The notes: generated by a model from the letters alone, not told the origin. DNA of 64,000 nt from Gemmatimonadota bacterium (GCA_020161135.1 JAIUOB010000002.1:248001-312000); one strand, 5' to 3'; positions 7,473 through 18,427 are shown, counted from the first letter of the stretch. Translations and numbers: made by a program.

Positions 7473-9419
7473 ATGCCCCACTGCTCACGCTCGTCTGCAC
7501 CCCCGCGGCGCCGCTTGGCGCCGTTTCCTTCCCTGCCATACCGCCGCACCGCGGCCGGCGTCACGCTGGCGCTGCTCGTCGGCACCGTTGTCTCGGCCTG
7601 CAGCTCCGCCACGGCGGGCGGCTCGGCGTCGGCCCCGACGGCCGCGCGCGCGTCCAGCGGTCCGCGCGAGCAGACGGCCGATCAGCAGGTCCAGCATGTG
7701 CTCAACCGCCTCGCCTTTGGTCCGCGTCCCGGCGACGCGGCGGCGGTGCGCGCCATGGGGGTCGATGCGTGGATCGAGCGGCAACTCCACCCGGAGCGCG
7801 TCGCCGACACCGCCATGACGCCCCTCCTCCGGCAGTACGCCACACTGGGCATGAGCGGGGGCGAACTGCTGGCCAAGTATCCGCCGCCGGCGCAGGCGCT
7901 GGCCCAGGCCACCCGTCGGGCCAACGGCCAGATCACCGCCGAGGACTCCGCCCGACTGCGCGAAGCGGCTCGACAGGGCGCGGCCATTCTGGGTGACCTG
8001 ACGGCGAGCCGCATTGCGCGCGCGGTGGCCAGCGAGCGGCAGCTCGAGGAAGTCCTCGTCGATTTCTGGGAGAATCACTTCAGCGTGTTCAGCGGCAAGG
8101 ATCGCACGCGGTACTTCCTCTCGGAGTACGACGTGCACACGATCCGACCGCACGCGATGGGCAAGTTCCGAGACCTGCTGGGCGCGGTGGCCAAGAGCCC
8201 CGCGATGCTCTACTACCTCGACAACTGGCAGAGCGTGGCCGACAGCGGCCGGCCGGTGCTGCAGTCGCTGCCCCCGCGCCAGGCGCAGCGGCGGGCCGCG
8301 GCGGTGCGCCGCGCCGCGCAGCAGAACCCGGCGGTGGCGCAGCTCGCGCAGCGACGCCGCGGGCTCAACGAGAACTATGCCCGCGAGCTCATGGAGCTGC
8401 ACACCTTGGGCGTCGATGGTGGCTACACGCAGCAGGACGTCATCGAGGTGGCGCGCGCGCTCACCGGCTGGACGCTGGAGCGGGGCGCGCAGGGCGGCGA
8501 CTTCGTCTTCCGCCCCATGGTGCACGACGCCGGCGCCAAGGTCATCCTCGGGCAGAAGTTTCCCGCGGGCCGCGGGCAGGAAGAGGGGGAGCAGGTGCTC
8601 GACCTGCTGGCCCGCCATCCGAGCACGGCGCGCTTCATCGCCACCAAGCTCGCGCGCCGGTTCGTGAGCGACACGCCCCCCGCCGCGCTGGTCGAGCGCG
8701 CTGCCGCGACCTTCCGTCGCACTGACGGCGACATTCGCGAGACGGTACGCACCATTGTCACGAGCCCGGAGTTCTTCAGCACGGCGGCCTATCGCGCCAA
8801 GGTGAAGAGTCCGTTCGAGCTGGTCACGAGCACGCTCCGGGCACTTGGGGCCCGGCCTGACGCGGCGCCGCGTGGCGGACCGCTGGTGGCGCAGCTCGTG
8901 GGCCGCCTCGGGCAGCCCCTGTACGGTCACCAGGCGCCCAACGGGTGGCCGGAGACCGGCGACGCGTGGATGAATACGGGCGCGATCCTCAATCGCATCA
9001 ACTTCGGGCTGACCGTGGCCAGCGGCCGCGTGCCGGGCGTGCGCCTGGCGCAGTGGCCGGCGGCCGCCTCGCTCAACGCGCTACCGCGCGAGCAACAGGT
9101 GGACGGCGTGATTCGCGAACTGCTGGGCGGCCAGGCCAGTGCCGACACGCGACAGGTGCTGCTCACCGGCACGAATCCGTTCCTCGCGGCCCGCGGGGGC
9201 GCGTCCGACTCGCTGTTGGTGAGTGATGACGACCGCATGATGACGCCGCCCGCCACACCGCCCGCGACGGGCTCGACGCCACCGGCACGCCTGCAGCAGC
9301 GCGGTGGTCGCGGTGCCGCCGCCGCGGCGGCCATGATGACCGCGCCGGGTGCGCCACCGGCCGGGCTCGCACAGATCGTGGGGCTCGCCCTCGGCGCCCC
9401 TGAATTCCAGCGTCGCTGA
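7473..9419 (+). CDS. DUF1800 family lipoprotein
   Basis: A 648-residue protein. A basic N-terminus precedes a hydrophobic segment ending VGTVVSAC, which fits a lipobox (V-S-A-C), so it is probably a lipoprotein. The body carries DUF1800 hallmarks: HVLNRLAFGPRPGD near the start, the WENHFSVFSGKD region, NYARELMELHTLGVDGGYTQ and DVIEVARALTGWTL. The ATG is preceded by CGGAG at suitable spacing. The DUF1501 gene follows after 19 bases, and this pairing is widespread in environmental bacteria, though the biochemical function is unknown. The C-terminal third holds a low-complexity Pro/Ala/Gly stretch. A role in the envelope or in handling secreted polymers is only an inference. Confidence 0.9.
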   Translation: MPHCSRSSAPPRRRLAPFPSLPYRRTAAGVTLALLVGTVVSACSSATAGGSASAPTAARASSGPREQTADQQVQHVLNRLAFGPRPGDAAAVRAMGVDAWIERQLHPERVADTAMTPLLRQYATLGMSGGELLAKYPPPAQALAQATRRANGQITAEDSARLREAARQGAAILGDLTASRIARAVASERQLEEVLVDFWENHFSVFSGKDRTRYFLSEYDVHTIRPHAMGKFRDLLGAVAKSPAMLYYLDNWQSVADSGRPVLQSLPPRQAQRRAAAVRRAAQQNPAVAQLAQRRRGLNENYARELMELHTLGVDGGYTQQDVIEVARALTGWTLERGAQGGDFVFRPMVHDAGAKVILGQKFPAGRGQEEGEQVLDLLARHPSTARFIATKLARRFVSDTPPAALVERAAATFRRTDGDIRETVRTIVTSPEFFSTAAYRAKVKSPFELVTSTLRALGARPDAAPRGGPLVAQLVGRLGQPLYGHQAPNGWPETGDAWMNTGAILNRINFGLTVASGRVPGVRLAQWPAAASLNALPREQQVDGVIRELLGGQASADTRQVLLTGTNPFLAARGGASDSLLVSDDDRMMTPPATPPATGSTPPARLQQRGGRGAAAAAAMMTAPGAPPAGLAQIVGLALGAPEFQRR

Positions 9420-9438
9420 CACGCCAGGAGACACGACC

Positions 9439-10716
9439 ATGGATCGACGAGTCTTTCTCAAGAACGGCGCGCTGTCGCTGGTGACCCTCGGGTTGTCGCC
9501 CAGCTTCCTGCGCCGCACGGCCTTCGCGATGGAGCTGCCGCGCGCGGCGCGCGGCAAGACGCTCATCGTGCTCTTCCAGCGGGGCGCGGCCGACGCGCTC
9601 AACGTGCTCGTGCCGTTCGGCGATGCGCATTACTACACGGCGCGGCCACAGCTCGCGATCGGTTCGCCGGCGCGCAGCAACGGCACGCTGGGCGCCATCG
9701 ACCTCGACGGCTTCTTCGGCCTGCACCCTGCGCTGCAGTCGTTCAAGCCGCTCTGGGATCGCGGCCTGCTGGCGCCCATCCACGCGGTGGGGAGCCCGAG
9801 TGCGACGCGCTCGCACTTCGATGCGCAGGACTACATGGAAACCGGCACACCCGACCGCAAAGGCACGACGGACGGGTGGCTCAACCGCTATCTCGCCGTG
9901 CAGGGCACCTGCGAGGCGTGCGTGCCCGGCAAGGCGCCGCCGCCGTTCCGCGCGGTGGCGATGGCGGCGCAGACACCACGCATTCTCGAAGGCAGTTCGC
10001 CGGTCGTCGCGATGAACTCCATCGAGGAGTTCTCGATCCGCACGGGCGGCGGTGACGCCGAGAAGCGCCTCGAGGCCCTGTATCGCACCGGGTCGGCCGA
10101 TCTCGTGCACGGCAGTGGTACCGAGATGTTCGAGGCGCTCAAGGTGCTGCGCGCGGCCAATCCGCAGCAGTACAAGCCGGCGGCCGGCGCCGACTATCCG
10201 CGCTCACCGTTCGGTCAGCGACTCGCGCAGATCGCGCAGCTCATCAAGGCGGGGGTCGGGCTCGAGGTCGCCTTCGCCGACGTGGGCGGTTGGGACACGC
10301 ACGTGAACCAGGGAGCGGCACAGGGACAGCTCGCGAACCGCCTGCGTGACTTCGGCGACTCGGTGAGTGCGTTGGTGGCCGACCTGGGTGACCGCATGGA
10401 CGACGTGGTGATCCTCACCTGCTCCGAGTTCGGGCGCACGGTGCGTCAGAACGGCACCGGCGGCACGGACCATGGGCACGCCGGCGCGATGTTCGTGATC
10501 GGCGGATCGCTGGGCACGTCGAAGAAGGTGCACGGCCGCTGGCCGGGGCTCGCGCCCGAGCAGTTGTACGAGGGGCGCGACCTCGCGCTCACGACCGACT
10601 TCCGCGCGGTGTTCAGCGAAGTCGTGAGCCGGCACCTCGGCGGCAACCGGCTCGACGCGATCTTCCCGGGCTACAGCGGTCGCGAGAAGGAGTGGCTGGG
10701 CGTGCTGCGGGGCTGA
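9439..10716 (+). CDS. DUF1501 family protein with Tat-like signal
   Basis: A 425-residue protein of the DUF1501 (sulfatase/alkaline-phosphatase-fold) family. The N-terminus MDRRVFLKNGALSLVTLG has a twin-arginine motif (RRVFLK) and a hydrophobic segment, so it is probably exported folded by Tat. Family landmarks include the FQRGAADALNVLVPFGD region, DVGGWDTHVNQG, CSEFGRTVRQNG and TDHGHAGAMFVIGG, the last being the His/Asp-containing region that resembles metal sites of the phosphatase fold. A GGAG ribosome-binding site precedes the start. It lies directly downstream of the DUF1800 gene, and the two are almost always co-encoded. The substrate is unknown. Confidence 0.92.
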   Translation: MDRRVFLKNGALSLVTLGLSPSFLRRTAFAMELPRAARGKTLIVLFQRGAADALNVLVPFGDAHYYTARPQLAIGSPARSNGTLGAIDLDGFFGLHPALQSFKPLWDRGLLAPIHAVGSPSATRSHFDAQDYMETGTPDRKGTTDGWLNRYLAVQGTCEACVPGKAPPPFRAVAMAAQTPRILEGSSPVVAMNSIEEFSIRTGGGDAEKRLEALYRTGSADLVHGSGTEMFEALKVLRAANPQQYKPAAGADYPRSPFGQRLAQIAQLIKAGVGLEVAFADVGGWDTHVNQGAAQGQLANRLRDFGDSVSALVADLGDRMDDVVILTCSEFGRTVRQNGTGGTDHGHAGAMFVIGGSLGTSKKVHGRWPGLAPEQLYEGRDLALTTDFRAVFSEVVSRHLGGNRLDAIFPGYSGREKEWLGVLRG

Positions 10717-10746
10717 GCCGGCTGGTGTAAGCATTGTGTCGGAAGA

Positions 10747-10792
10747 CGCCCGATGCGACCACACGGCGGCAACCGTGGCGTCGCGTCGGGCG
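10747..10792 (+). terminator. Nested hairpin after DUF1501 gene
   Basis: CGCCCGATGCGAC (10747-10759) pairs with GTCGCGTCGGGCG (10780-10792) over 13 positions with one G-T pair. Inside, CACGG (10762-10766) pairs with CCGTG (10773-10777). The structure begins 30 bases after the DUF1501 stop and is followed by TCTTCCC. It is a likely terminator or attenuating structure before the small secreted gene. Confidence 0.55.
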
Positions 10793-10825
10793 CTCGCATG
10801 AGTGTCCCCTCTTCCCGGAGTCCTC

Positions 10826-11128
10826 ATGCCCGTTCCTGTGCTGCTGCCGTTGCTCCTCGCGTCCGCGCTGTCGGTCTCACCCTCCGCGGCGCCGCAGGGA
10901 AGTCCCGCGCGCACGCCGGCGACCGCCGGCGAACAGCCGCGTATTCCGCTGGTGCGTCAGTCGGCGCCGCCGCCGCCGCCGGCGCGCGCGCGGGTGCCGG
11001 TCACGCGCGAGACCGCCGACAGCGCCCCACCACCGCCGCCGCGGACGGCTCGTCCGACGCCGTCCGGCGCCCCCACGGTGCCGCTCAAGCGCATGGCACC
11101 GCCGCCGCCACCGCCACCGCCACGCTGA
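10826..11128 (+). CDS. Short proline-rich secreted protein
   Basis: A 100-residue product: signal-like N-terminus MPVPVLLPLLLASALSVSPSA, then a tail of Pro-runs (APPPPPAR, APPPPPRTAR and a C-terminal run of eight prolines before Arg). A CGGAG ribosome-binding site 6-8 bases before the ATG supports this start over the in-frame GTG at 10802. No domain is recognised. The repeated PPPPP plus Arg pattern suggests an extended periplasmic or surface peptide. It follows the DUF1800/DUF1501 pair behind a strong hairpin and converges on the penicillin-binding protein gene. It could be spurious because GC-rich DNA easily yields Pro-rich frames, but the signal peptide and RBS favour a real gene. Confidence 0.5.
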   Translation: MPVPVLLPLLLASALSVSPSAAPQGSPARTPATAGEQPRIPLVRQSAPPPPPARARVPVTRETADSAPPPPPRTARPTPSGAPTVPLKRMAPPPPPPPPR

Positions 11129-11178
11129 CGGGAGGCCGACGTCGGTGACGCGACCGCGGTCGCGTCACTGGACGCTGT

Positions 11179-13689
11179 TCAGTCGCGAGCGCCGTCGCGG
11201 GCGCGCGGACGGGCCGGTGGCTCCGGCGCGCGCGGCGCGTGCGGGACCGACGGCGGGCGCCTGTCCTGGGCCGCCCGCTTGAGCTCCCGCAGCACCTTGT
11301 CGGCCACGGCACGGACGCGTGGATCGGCGCGCGTCGCATCGAGGATCCCTTCCATCACGTCGTCGATGAGTTCGGGTGACGCGGGCAGGTCGCGATCGCG
11401 TCGCGCCGAGCGCGGGCCACGATCGCGCCGGTCACCACGCCAGATCGGCTCATCCGGCTCCCACGTGTCGTCGCGCATCGCGATCCACTCGTCGCCGACG
11501 CACGATTCGCGCGGCGCGGTGCCGGTGCGGAAGTACTCGCGCCGCGACTCGCCGCACCACTCACCGGCCAGTTTTCCGGACGCGATGTCGATGACTCGCG
11601 TCTCGATGCCGGCCGGCGGCAGCCACGGCGTGTCGCGCTCGGGGCTGTGCCACCCGTCGCGCAGGAAACGGGCCCAGAGCGGCGCGGCGAGCCGCCCGCC
11701 CGAGGGGTTGTATCCCAGCGGCTGCGGGGTATCTGCACCGAACCACAGCCCCGCGACCAGCGTGGGCGTGTAGCCGACGAACCAGACATCGGCGCCATCG
11801 TTGGTGGTGCCGGTCTTGCCCGCCACGGGGCCGCGAATGCCCAGATCGCGCACCGCGCGTCCGGTGCCGCGATCGACGACGGTCTGCAGCAGCGACGTCA
11901 CGAGGAACGCGTCCGCCGCGTCGATCACCGCGCGCGGCGCGACATCGGGGCGCCGCCAGAGCTCGCGGCCGAACGCGTCCTCGACGCGCGTGACCAGCCA
12001 CGGCGTGACCGCATGGCCACCATTGGCGAACGGCGCATACGCCGCGGTGAGCTCGAGGGGCGTGACCGACGCGGCGCCCAGCGCGAGCGCAGGGACGAGC
12101 GGCAGCGGGCTCGCGATGCCCTGCGCGTGCGCGAGCGTGGCGATGCGCTGCACGCCGACCTCGCGACTCACACGCACGGTGGCGGCGTTGGCCGACCGGG
12201 CGAGGGCATCGCGCAGCGTGATGCGGCCGGCGTACTCACTGCCGTAGTTGTCGGGGCGCCACACATCACGGCCGACGCTCACTTCGACCGGTTCGTCGTC
12301 GACCATCGTCGCCGGGGTGTAGCCGGCCCGCAACGCGGCGGCGTACACGAACGGCTTGAAGGTGGAGCCGGGCTGCCGCTGAGCGCGCAAGGCGCGATGA
12401 AAGCCGCGACGCTCGACCCGCCGTCCGCCGACGATGGCGCGCACGGCGCCGGTGAGCGGATCGAGTGCGACCAGCGCACCCTCGGTGCGATTGCCGCGTC
12501 CGCGCACGGCGAAGCCACTTGCGTCGCGCTCCTGGTCGATGGCGGCGGCCCCACTCGCCACCGCGCGTTCGGCGGCCACCTGGGCGCGCCGGTCGATGGT
12601 GCTGTACACGCGGAGCTGCGCGTCGTTGAGCGCACGCGGAATGATGCCGAGCGCGCGCAGCGAATCGAGCGTGCCGCGGATGGCCTCGACCGCCCACGAG
12701 TCGGCGCCGCGCGTGGGCGTCCATTCGGACCGCGCGAGACGCAGCGGCGCGTTGCGCGCAGTGCGCAACGCCGCCGGTGACGCGACCTTGTCGCGCGCGA
12801 GCACGCCGATGACGACCGCACGACGCGCGAGCGCCTTGCGACGTGCATTGCGCGGCGAGTATGTGGTGGGCGCCTTCGGCAGGCCGGCCAGCAGCGCCGC
12901 CTCGGCCAGCGTCACGTTGCCGATGCTCTTGCCGAACAGGTCGCGACTGGCGCCCTCGACGCCATACACGCCGTTGCCAAGATAGATGGCGTTGAGATAG
13001 CGCTCGAGGATCTCGTCCTTGGTGAGGGCCGCCTCGAGCAGCCCGGCATAGCGCCACTCCAGCAGCTTGCGCCCCCAGCTGCGTTCGGCGGCCCGGTTGC
13101 CGAGAAAGACGTTGCGCGCGAGTTGCATGGTGATGGTGCTGGCGCCCTCGCGTACGCCGCCGGCCAGGACGTTGGCCACCGTCGCGCGCGCGACGCCACG
13201 CCAGTCGACGCCGTGGTGCGTGCGGAAGCGGCGATCTTCGACGGCGATGAAGGCGGCCTGCACGTGGGCGGGGACGCGTGTGAGTGGCACGTTGTCGCGC
13301 CGCACGACCGCGAGGCCACTCACGACGGTGCCGTCGTGCGCGTACAGCGTGCCGCCCTCGGTGGGCTGCCACGCGCGCAGCTCGGCCGGCGTGGGGCAGC
13401 CCTGGAAGCCGCACGACCACCACCAGCCACTGAGCGTCGCGGCGCCGACGAGCGCGGCGCCCACCGCGCCCCACGCCACGCGCTTGCCGAGGCGCGAGGT
13501 GGGCCAGCGAAGTCGCGGACGCCAGCGCGTGAACCGCGACGGGGACGCAGCGGCTGGCGACGCCGCCTCCTCGTTAGCTTGCGGGGCCGCAGCCAGTCCC
13601 TGTCCGAACTCCTGTACGCCCGCATGCCCGCTGTCGTGACCGACCTCGTGCCCCACGTCGTGACCACCGTCGTTTCGTCGCTCGCCCAT
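11179..13689 (-). CDS. Class A penicillin-binding protein (PBP1A/1C-like)
   Basis: A bifunctional peptidoglycan synthase of about 836 residues. After a disordered Gly/His/Asp-rich N-terminus there is one transmembrane helix (VAWGAVGAALVGAATLSGWW). The glycosyltransferase (GT51) domain carries EDRRFRTHHGVD, GASTITMQLARN, RKLLEWRYA and KDEILERYLN. The transpeptidase domain has all three penicillin-binding motifs: STFK, SAN and KTGT. It polymerises and cross-links glycan strands on the outer face of the inner membrane. The ATG at 13689 is chosen; a GTG at 13701 and later GTGs are possible. The gene is divergent from the deacetylase-like gene, with only 12-24 bases between starts, so the true start may lie further in. 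The Arg/Pro-rich C-terminal tail looks disordered. Confidence 0.93.
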   Translation of the reverse strand: MGERRNDGGHDVGHEVGHDSGHAGVQEFGQGLAAAPQANEEAASPAAASPSRFTRWRPRLRWPTSRLGKRVAWGAVGAALVGAATLSGWWWSCGFQGCPTPAELRAWQPTEGGTLYAHDGTVVSGLAVVRRDNVPLTRVPAHVQAAFIAVEDRRFRTHHGVDWRGVARATVANVLAGGVREGASTITMQLARNVFLGNRAAERSWGRKLLEWRYAGLLEAALTKDEILERYLNAIYLGNGVYGVEGASRDLFGKSIGNVTLAEAALLAGLPKAPTTYSPRNARRKALARRAVVIGVLARDKVASPAALRTARNAPLRLARSEWTPTRGADSWAVEAIRGTLDSLRALGIIPRALNDAQLRVYSTIDRRAQVAAERAVASGAAAIDQERDASGFAVRGRGNRTEGALVALDPLTGAVRAIVGGRRVERRGFHRALRAQRQPGSTFKPFVYAAALRAGYTPATMVDDEPVEVSVGRDVWRPDNYGSEYAGRITLRDALARSANAATVRVSREVGVQRIATLAHAQGIASPLPLVPALALGAASVTPLELTAAYAPFANGGHAVTPWLVTRVEDAFGRELWRRPDVAPRAVIDAADAFLVTSLLQTVVDRGTGRAVRDLGIRGPVAGKTGTTNDGADVWFVGYTPTLVAGLWFGADTPQPLGYNPSGGRLAAPLWARFLRDGWHSPERDTPWLPPAGIETRVIDIASGKLAGEWCGESRREYFRTGTAPRESCVGDEWIAMRDDTWEPDEPIWRGDRRDRGPRSARRDRDLPASPELIDDVMEGILDATRADPRVRAVADKVLRELKRAAQDRRPPSVPHAPRAPEPPARPRARDGARD

Positions 13690-13713
13690 GTCCTGGGTCA
13701 CCGTTGCGCGGGG

Positions 13714-14742
13714 ATGAACCGCGTCGCAGCCCGCTCGCGACGCATTCTGGGTGGGACACTCCTGACCGCGGCCGGGGTTGCGTGGGCCGTACCGGTCGCG
13801 GCGCAGAAGCCCCTACGGACACCGGCCAGCGAAAGTGCCACCGAAGGTGCCACGGCAAGCGCGCCCGCACGGACCCCGAACGAACTGGGCCGCATCCCCA
13901 TTCTCGAATGGCACCAGGTGGTGGATGCCGACGGCACCTACAAGGTGAGCCGTTCGCGCTTCCGGGCCGAGCTCGAGGAGCTGTATCGGCGCGGCTATGT
14001 GCCGGTGAACCTGTCGCAGGTGCTCGATCGCACGATCGACGTGCCCAAGGGGATGTCGCCGGTGGTGTTCACCTTCGACGACGCGTCGCCGAGCCAGTTC
14101 CGCTACATCGAACGCAACGGGCAGCTGGTGGTCGACCCGACGAGTGCCGTGGGGATCCTGCTGGACTTCATCGCCAGCCATCCCACATGGAAGCCGCGCG
14201 GGCTGTTCTGCATGCTGCCGGCCGCCGCGGCGGGACACGCGTTCTTCGGCGACAAGGGCATCGACGGACAGCAGAGCGCGTGGCGCCTGCGCAAGGTGCA
14301 GTTCCTCGCGCAGCAGGGGTTCGAGCTGTGCAACCACACGCTGTGGCATGCGAAGCTCAACAAGTATCCCGAGGCGGTGGTGCAGGAGCAGCTCGCGCGC
14401 GGCGCGATGGCCATCGACAGCGCGGTGCCGGGCTACCGGGTGCGGGCGCTGGCGTTGCCGTACGGGTTGTGGCCCAAGCACCGCGCGCTCGCGGTGTCGG
14501 GGAAGTGGACCGACCCCAAGTCGAAGCGCACCGTGGCGTACGCTCACGATGCCGTGCTCGAGGTGTCGGGCGGGCCGGCGCGCAGCCCGCACGACCCGGC
14601 CTTCGATGCGCACAAGCTGCCGCGCGTGCCGCTGCAGGGCGGCACGAAGCTCAGTACCACCCTCGACGCGATGGACAAGCCGGGACACGCGTGGGCGCGC
14701 TATGTCTCCGACGGCAATCCGCGCACGGTGGCGAAGCCGTAG
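13714..14742 (+). CDS. Secreted polysaccharide-deacetylase-like protein
   Basis: A 342-residue protein with a signal peptide (RRILGGTLLTAAGVAWAVPVAAQ) and a NodB-type fold. Motif 1 is FTFDD near residue 118, and motif 2 is HTLWH near residues 208-212, supplying the two His ligands of the metal site. IPILEWHQVVD near residue 65 resembles the 'LxYH' opening strand of carbohydrate esterase family 4 proteins. It probably removes acetyl or acyl groups from a cell-wall or exopolysaccharide, in the periplasm or outside. The divergent neighbour makes peptidoglycan, so wall glycan is a reasonable but unproven substrate. The stop codon lies inside a terminator hairpin. Confidence 0.85.
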   Translation: MNRVAARSRRILGGTLLTAAGVAWAVPVAAQKPLRTPASESATEGATASAPARTPNELGRIPILEWHQVVDADGTYKVSRSRFRAELEELYRRGYVPVNLSQVLDRTIDVPKGMSPVVFTFDDASPSQFRYIERNGQLVVDPTSAVGILLDFIASHPTWKPRGLFCMLPAAAAGHAFFGDKGIDGQQSAWRLRKVQFLAQQGFELCNHTLWHAKLNKYPEAVVQEQLARGAMAIDSAVPGYRVRALALPYGLWPKHRALAVSGKWTDPKSKRTVAYAHDAVLEVSGGPARSPHDPAFDAHKLPRVPLQGGTKLSTTLDAMDKPGHAWARYVSDGNPRTVAKP

Positions 14743-14762
14743 GCGCTACATCGAGGCCTACG
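14738..14762. terminator. Bidirectional terminator between convergent genes
   Basis: CGTAGGC (14738-14744, containing the deacetylase stop TAG) pairs with GCCTACG (14756-14762). A second GCCTACG lies at 14770-14776, within a 12-base direct repeat, GAGGCCTACGCC at 14753 and 14767. Either copy can pair with the left arm, and the second covers the stop codon of the convergent gene. Confidence 0.55.
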
Positions 14763-14771
14763 CCGTGAGGC

Positions 14772-15170
14772 CTACGCCCGCATCTTCTCCACGTCATCCC
14801 AGCGATCGACGGCGCGACGCAGGTGGGGTATGACGATGCTGCCGCCGACGATGAGCCCGATGCTCAGCGTCTCGAAGATCTCGTCACGCGTGCACCCTTC
14901 TTCGCCGCAGCGGACGATGTGATACGTGATGCAATCGTCGCAACGCAGCACGAGCGAGGCGACGAGTCCCAGCAACTCCTTCGTCTTCACGTCGAGCGCG
15001 CCGCCCTCGTAGGCGCGCCCGTCGAGATTGAAGAAGCGATTGATGACCAGGTTGTTCTCGCCGAGGATGCGCGTGTTCATGCGCTCGCGGAACTGCCGGA
15101 ACTCGGCGAGGGCGGCACTTTCGAGCGGTTCGGTGTGATCGTGCGGCGCACCGCGGGGGGTGTCGGTCAT
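14772..15170 (-). CDS. Carboxymuconolactone decarboxylase (AhpD-like) family protein
   Basis: A 132-residue protein of the CMD/AhpD alpha-helical family. The core contains LDVKTKELLGLVASLVL followed by RCDDCITYH, a CxxC with a following His as in AhpD-type thiol-disulfide or peroxidase-linked proteins, and then EEIFETLSIGLIVGG-like helices (here DEIFETLSIGLIVGG). It is cytosolic with no signal. The gene starts two bases after the stop of the helical-repeat gene and so belongs to the same transcript. Redox or peroxide defence is likely from the CxxC; true gamma-carboxymuconolactone decarboxylase activity is less likely without pathway neighbours. Confidence 0.88.
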   Translation of the reverse strand: MTDTPRGAPHDHTEPLESAALAEFRQFRERMNTRILGENNLVINRFFNLDGRAYEGGALDVKTKELLGLVASLVLRCDDCITYHIVRCGEEGCTRDEIFETLSIGLIVGGSIVIPHLRRAVDRWDDVEKMRA

Positions 15171-15172
15171 GC

Positions 15173-15766
15173 TCAGAACTCGTAGGAGCGCAGGGTGGTG
15201 AGCGCCGTCTCGAGCGCGGCGCGCTGCTCGGCCGTGGGGGAGTTGGCCCACAGCTCTTCGTAGGCGCCGATGGCCATGGCCAACGCCTCGCGATCGTGTT
15301 CGGCGGCGGCGAGCGAGGCGGCGTTGTCGGCGAGGGCGGCCTTGGCGAGCAGGTCGTCGGGGAAGCGCTGCGTGACCTGCAGCCAGCGCACGGTGCGGTC
15401 GCGCTGATTGCCTTCGGTGAGTGCCCAGAGGTGCCAGGCGCCGCGATGTGCGGGGTCGAGGGCGAGCGCGCGCGCCGCGAGATCGCCCACCACTTCGGGC
15501 CCGCGTCCGGAGAGCCAGTAGGCGTTGGCGAGCAGGACGATGGCGCGGACGTTGTCGGGTTGTGCCTCGACGATGCGTTCGTAGAGCGGGCCGGCGACCT
15601 CCGGGAGGTGCAGCCACGGCTCGGCGGCCATGACGAGGGCGTCGGGCGTGCTGGTGGCGCGCAGTTGGTGCAGGCGCTCCATGAGCGCGCCCACGTTGCC
15701 GCTCGCCTCATAGGCGTTGACGGCGTCGGCGAGCGCGGCGGGCAGATCGGTGAGTGGCGCAATCAT
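15173..15766 (-). CDS. TPR-like helical-repeat protein
   Basis: A 197-residue, mostly alpha-helical protein with TPR-like spacing. Repeats are suggested by LYERIVEAQPDNVRAIVLLA, then ALALDPAHRGAWHLWALTEG, and a third near LQVTQRFPDDLLAKAAL. It has no signal peptide, so it probably acts in the cytoplasm as a scaffold or partner. It is the first gene of a two-gene unit with the AhpD-like protein. The start is the first ATG after a 600-base region without genes. No enzyme motif was seen, and the function is unknown. Confidence 0.7.
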   Translation of the reverse strand: MIAPLTDLPAALADAVNAYEASGNVGALMERLHQLRATSTPDALVMAAEPWLHLPEVAGPLYERIVEAQPDNVRAIVLLANAYWLSGRGPEVVGDLAARALALDPAHRGAWHLWALTEGNQRDRTVRWLQVTQRFPDDLLAKAALADNAASLAAAEHDREALAMAIGAYEELWANSPTAEQRAALETALTTLRSYEF

Positions 15767-16080
15767 GCGCGTAAGGTAGGCGCGCCGGTGGCGACCGGGA
15801 GTCGTCGGGCTTTGTGCGCGGCGCGCAGGCGCGGCGTCACGTGACGGGTGCGCCGTGTCACGCGTCTGTGTCGTGTGGGCGGACGCGGCCGCGAGGGTTG
15901 CGCGAACGGCGGGGCGGGGCAATACTCCGAGTGACCTGTGCGCCGTTGGACCTCCGACGCGTGCTCCGCTCGGGATCGCAGCCTCTGCGCATCCGCGTTG
16001 CGATCAGGTTCCCGGATCTGCCTGGTCATCGTGCCGTCGTCCGACAGCAGATGACGGCGTCCCGCGGGTGGTCCGGCCGG
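15767..16080. other. Intergenic region between divergent TPR-like and rho transcripts
   Basis: No convincing gene was found. It contains a perfect 10-base palindrome GTCACGTGAC at 15836-15845, about 70 bases upstream of the TPR-like gene, with a related TGTCACGCG 10 bases further on. This could be a regulator site, but a random palindrome of this size is also possible. Confidence 0.3.
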
Positions 16081-16371
16081 TCAGTTCACGGTCGTCGTGC
16101 TCACCTGACCCGTCCTCCGCAGCTCCAAAGCCGAGCCCCCCGGCGCGCGACGTACCCGCACCGGCGGCGACCGCTTCGCTACGCCCAGCACCGCTTCGCT
16201 CTGCTCGCTTCGCCGCTGTCGCAGCCGCAGCACCTGTCGCATTGCCTCCGACGAGTTCTGTCTCGTTGCCTGTTCCCGGCATGGGGAGCGGCCTCGCCGC
16301 CCTGTGCCTGGCTCCGTCCGATCGTGCCTGGCCCGATCCCGTGAGCCGTTCGCACCACACGCAGTAGTCGA
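16081..16371 (+). promoter_or_regulatory. C-rich leader of rho, candidate rut/attenuation region
   Basis: The 290 bases before rho are pyrimidine-rich and depleted in G. By hand count, 16081-16260 has about 79 C and 47 G. An 11-base direct repeat, ACCGCTTCGCT, lies at 16170 and 16190, with a related CGCTTCGCC at 16206. C-over-G bias is typical of Rho-utilisation sites. In E. coli, rho is autoregulated by attenuation in its leader, so a similar arrangement is likely here but unproven. Confidence 0.45.
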
Positions 16372-18384
<2,013 letters not shown>

Positions 18385-18399
18385 CGCCGCCCTCCGTTC

Positions 18400-18427
18400 C
18401 GCCCCGGTGACAATGGTGCCCGGGGCG
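18400..18427 (+). terminator. Hairpin after rho
   Basis: CGCCCCGG (18400-18407) and CCGGGGCG (18420-18427) form a perfect 8-base stem with a 12-base loop, beginning 15 bases after the rho stop. No T-run follows. Confidence 0.55.
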
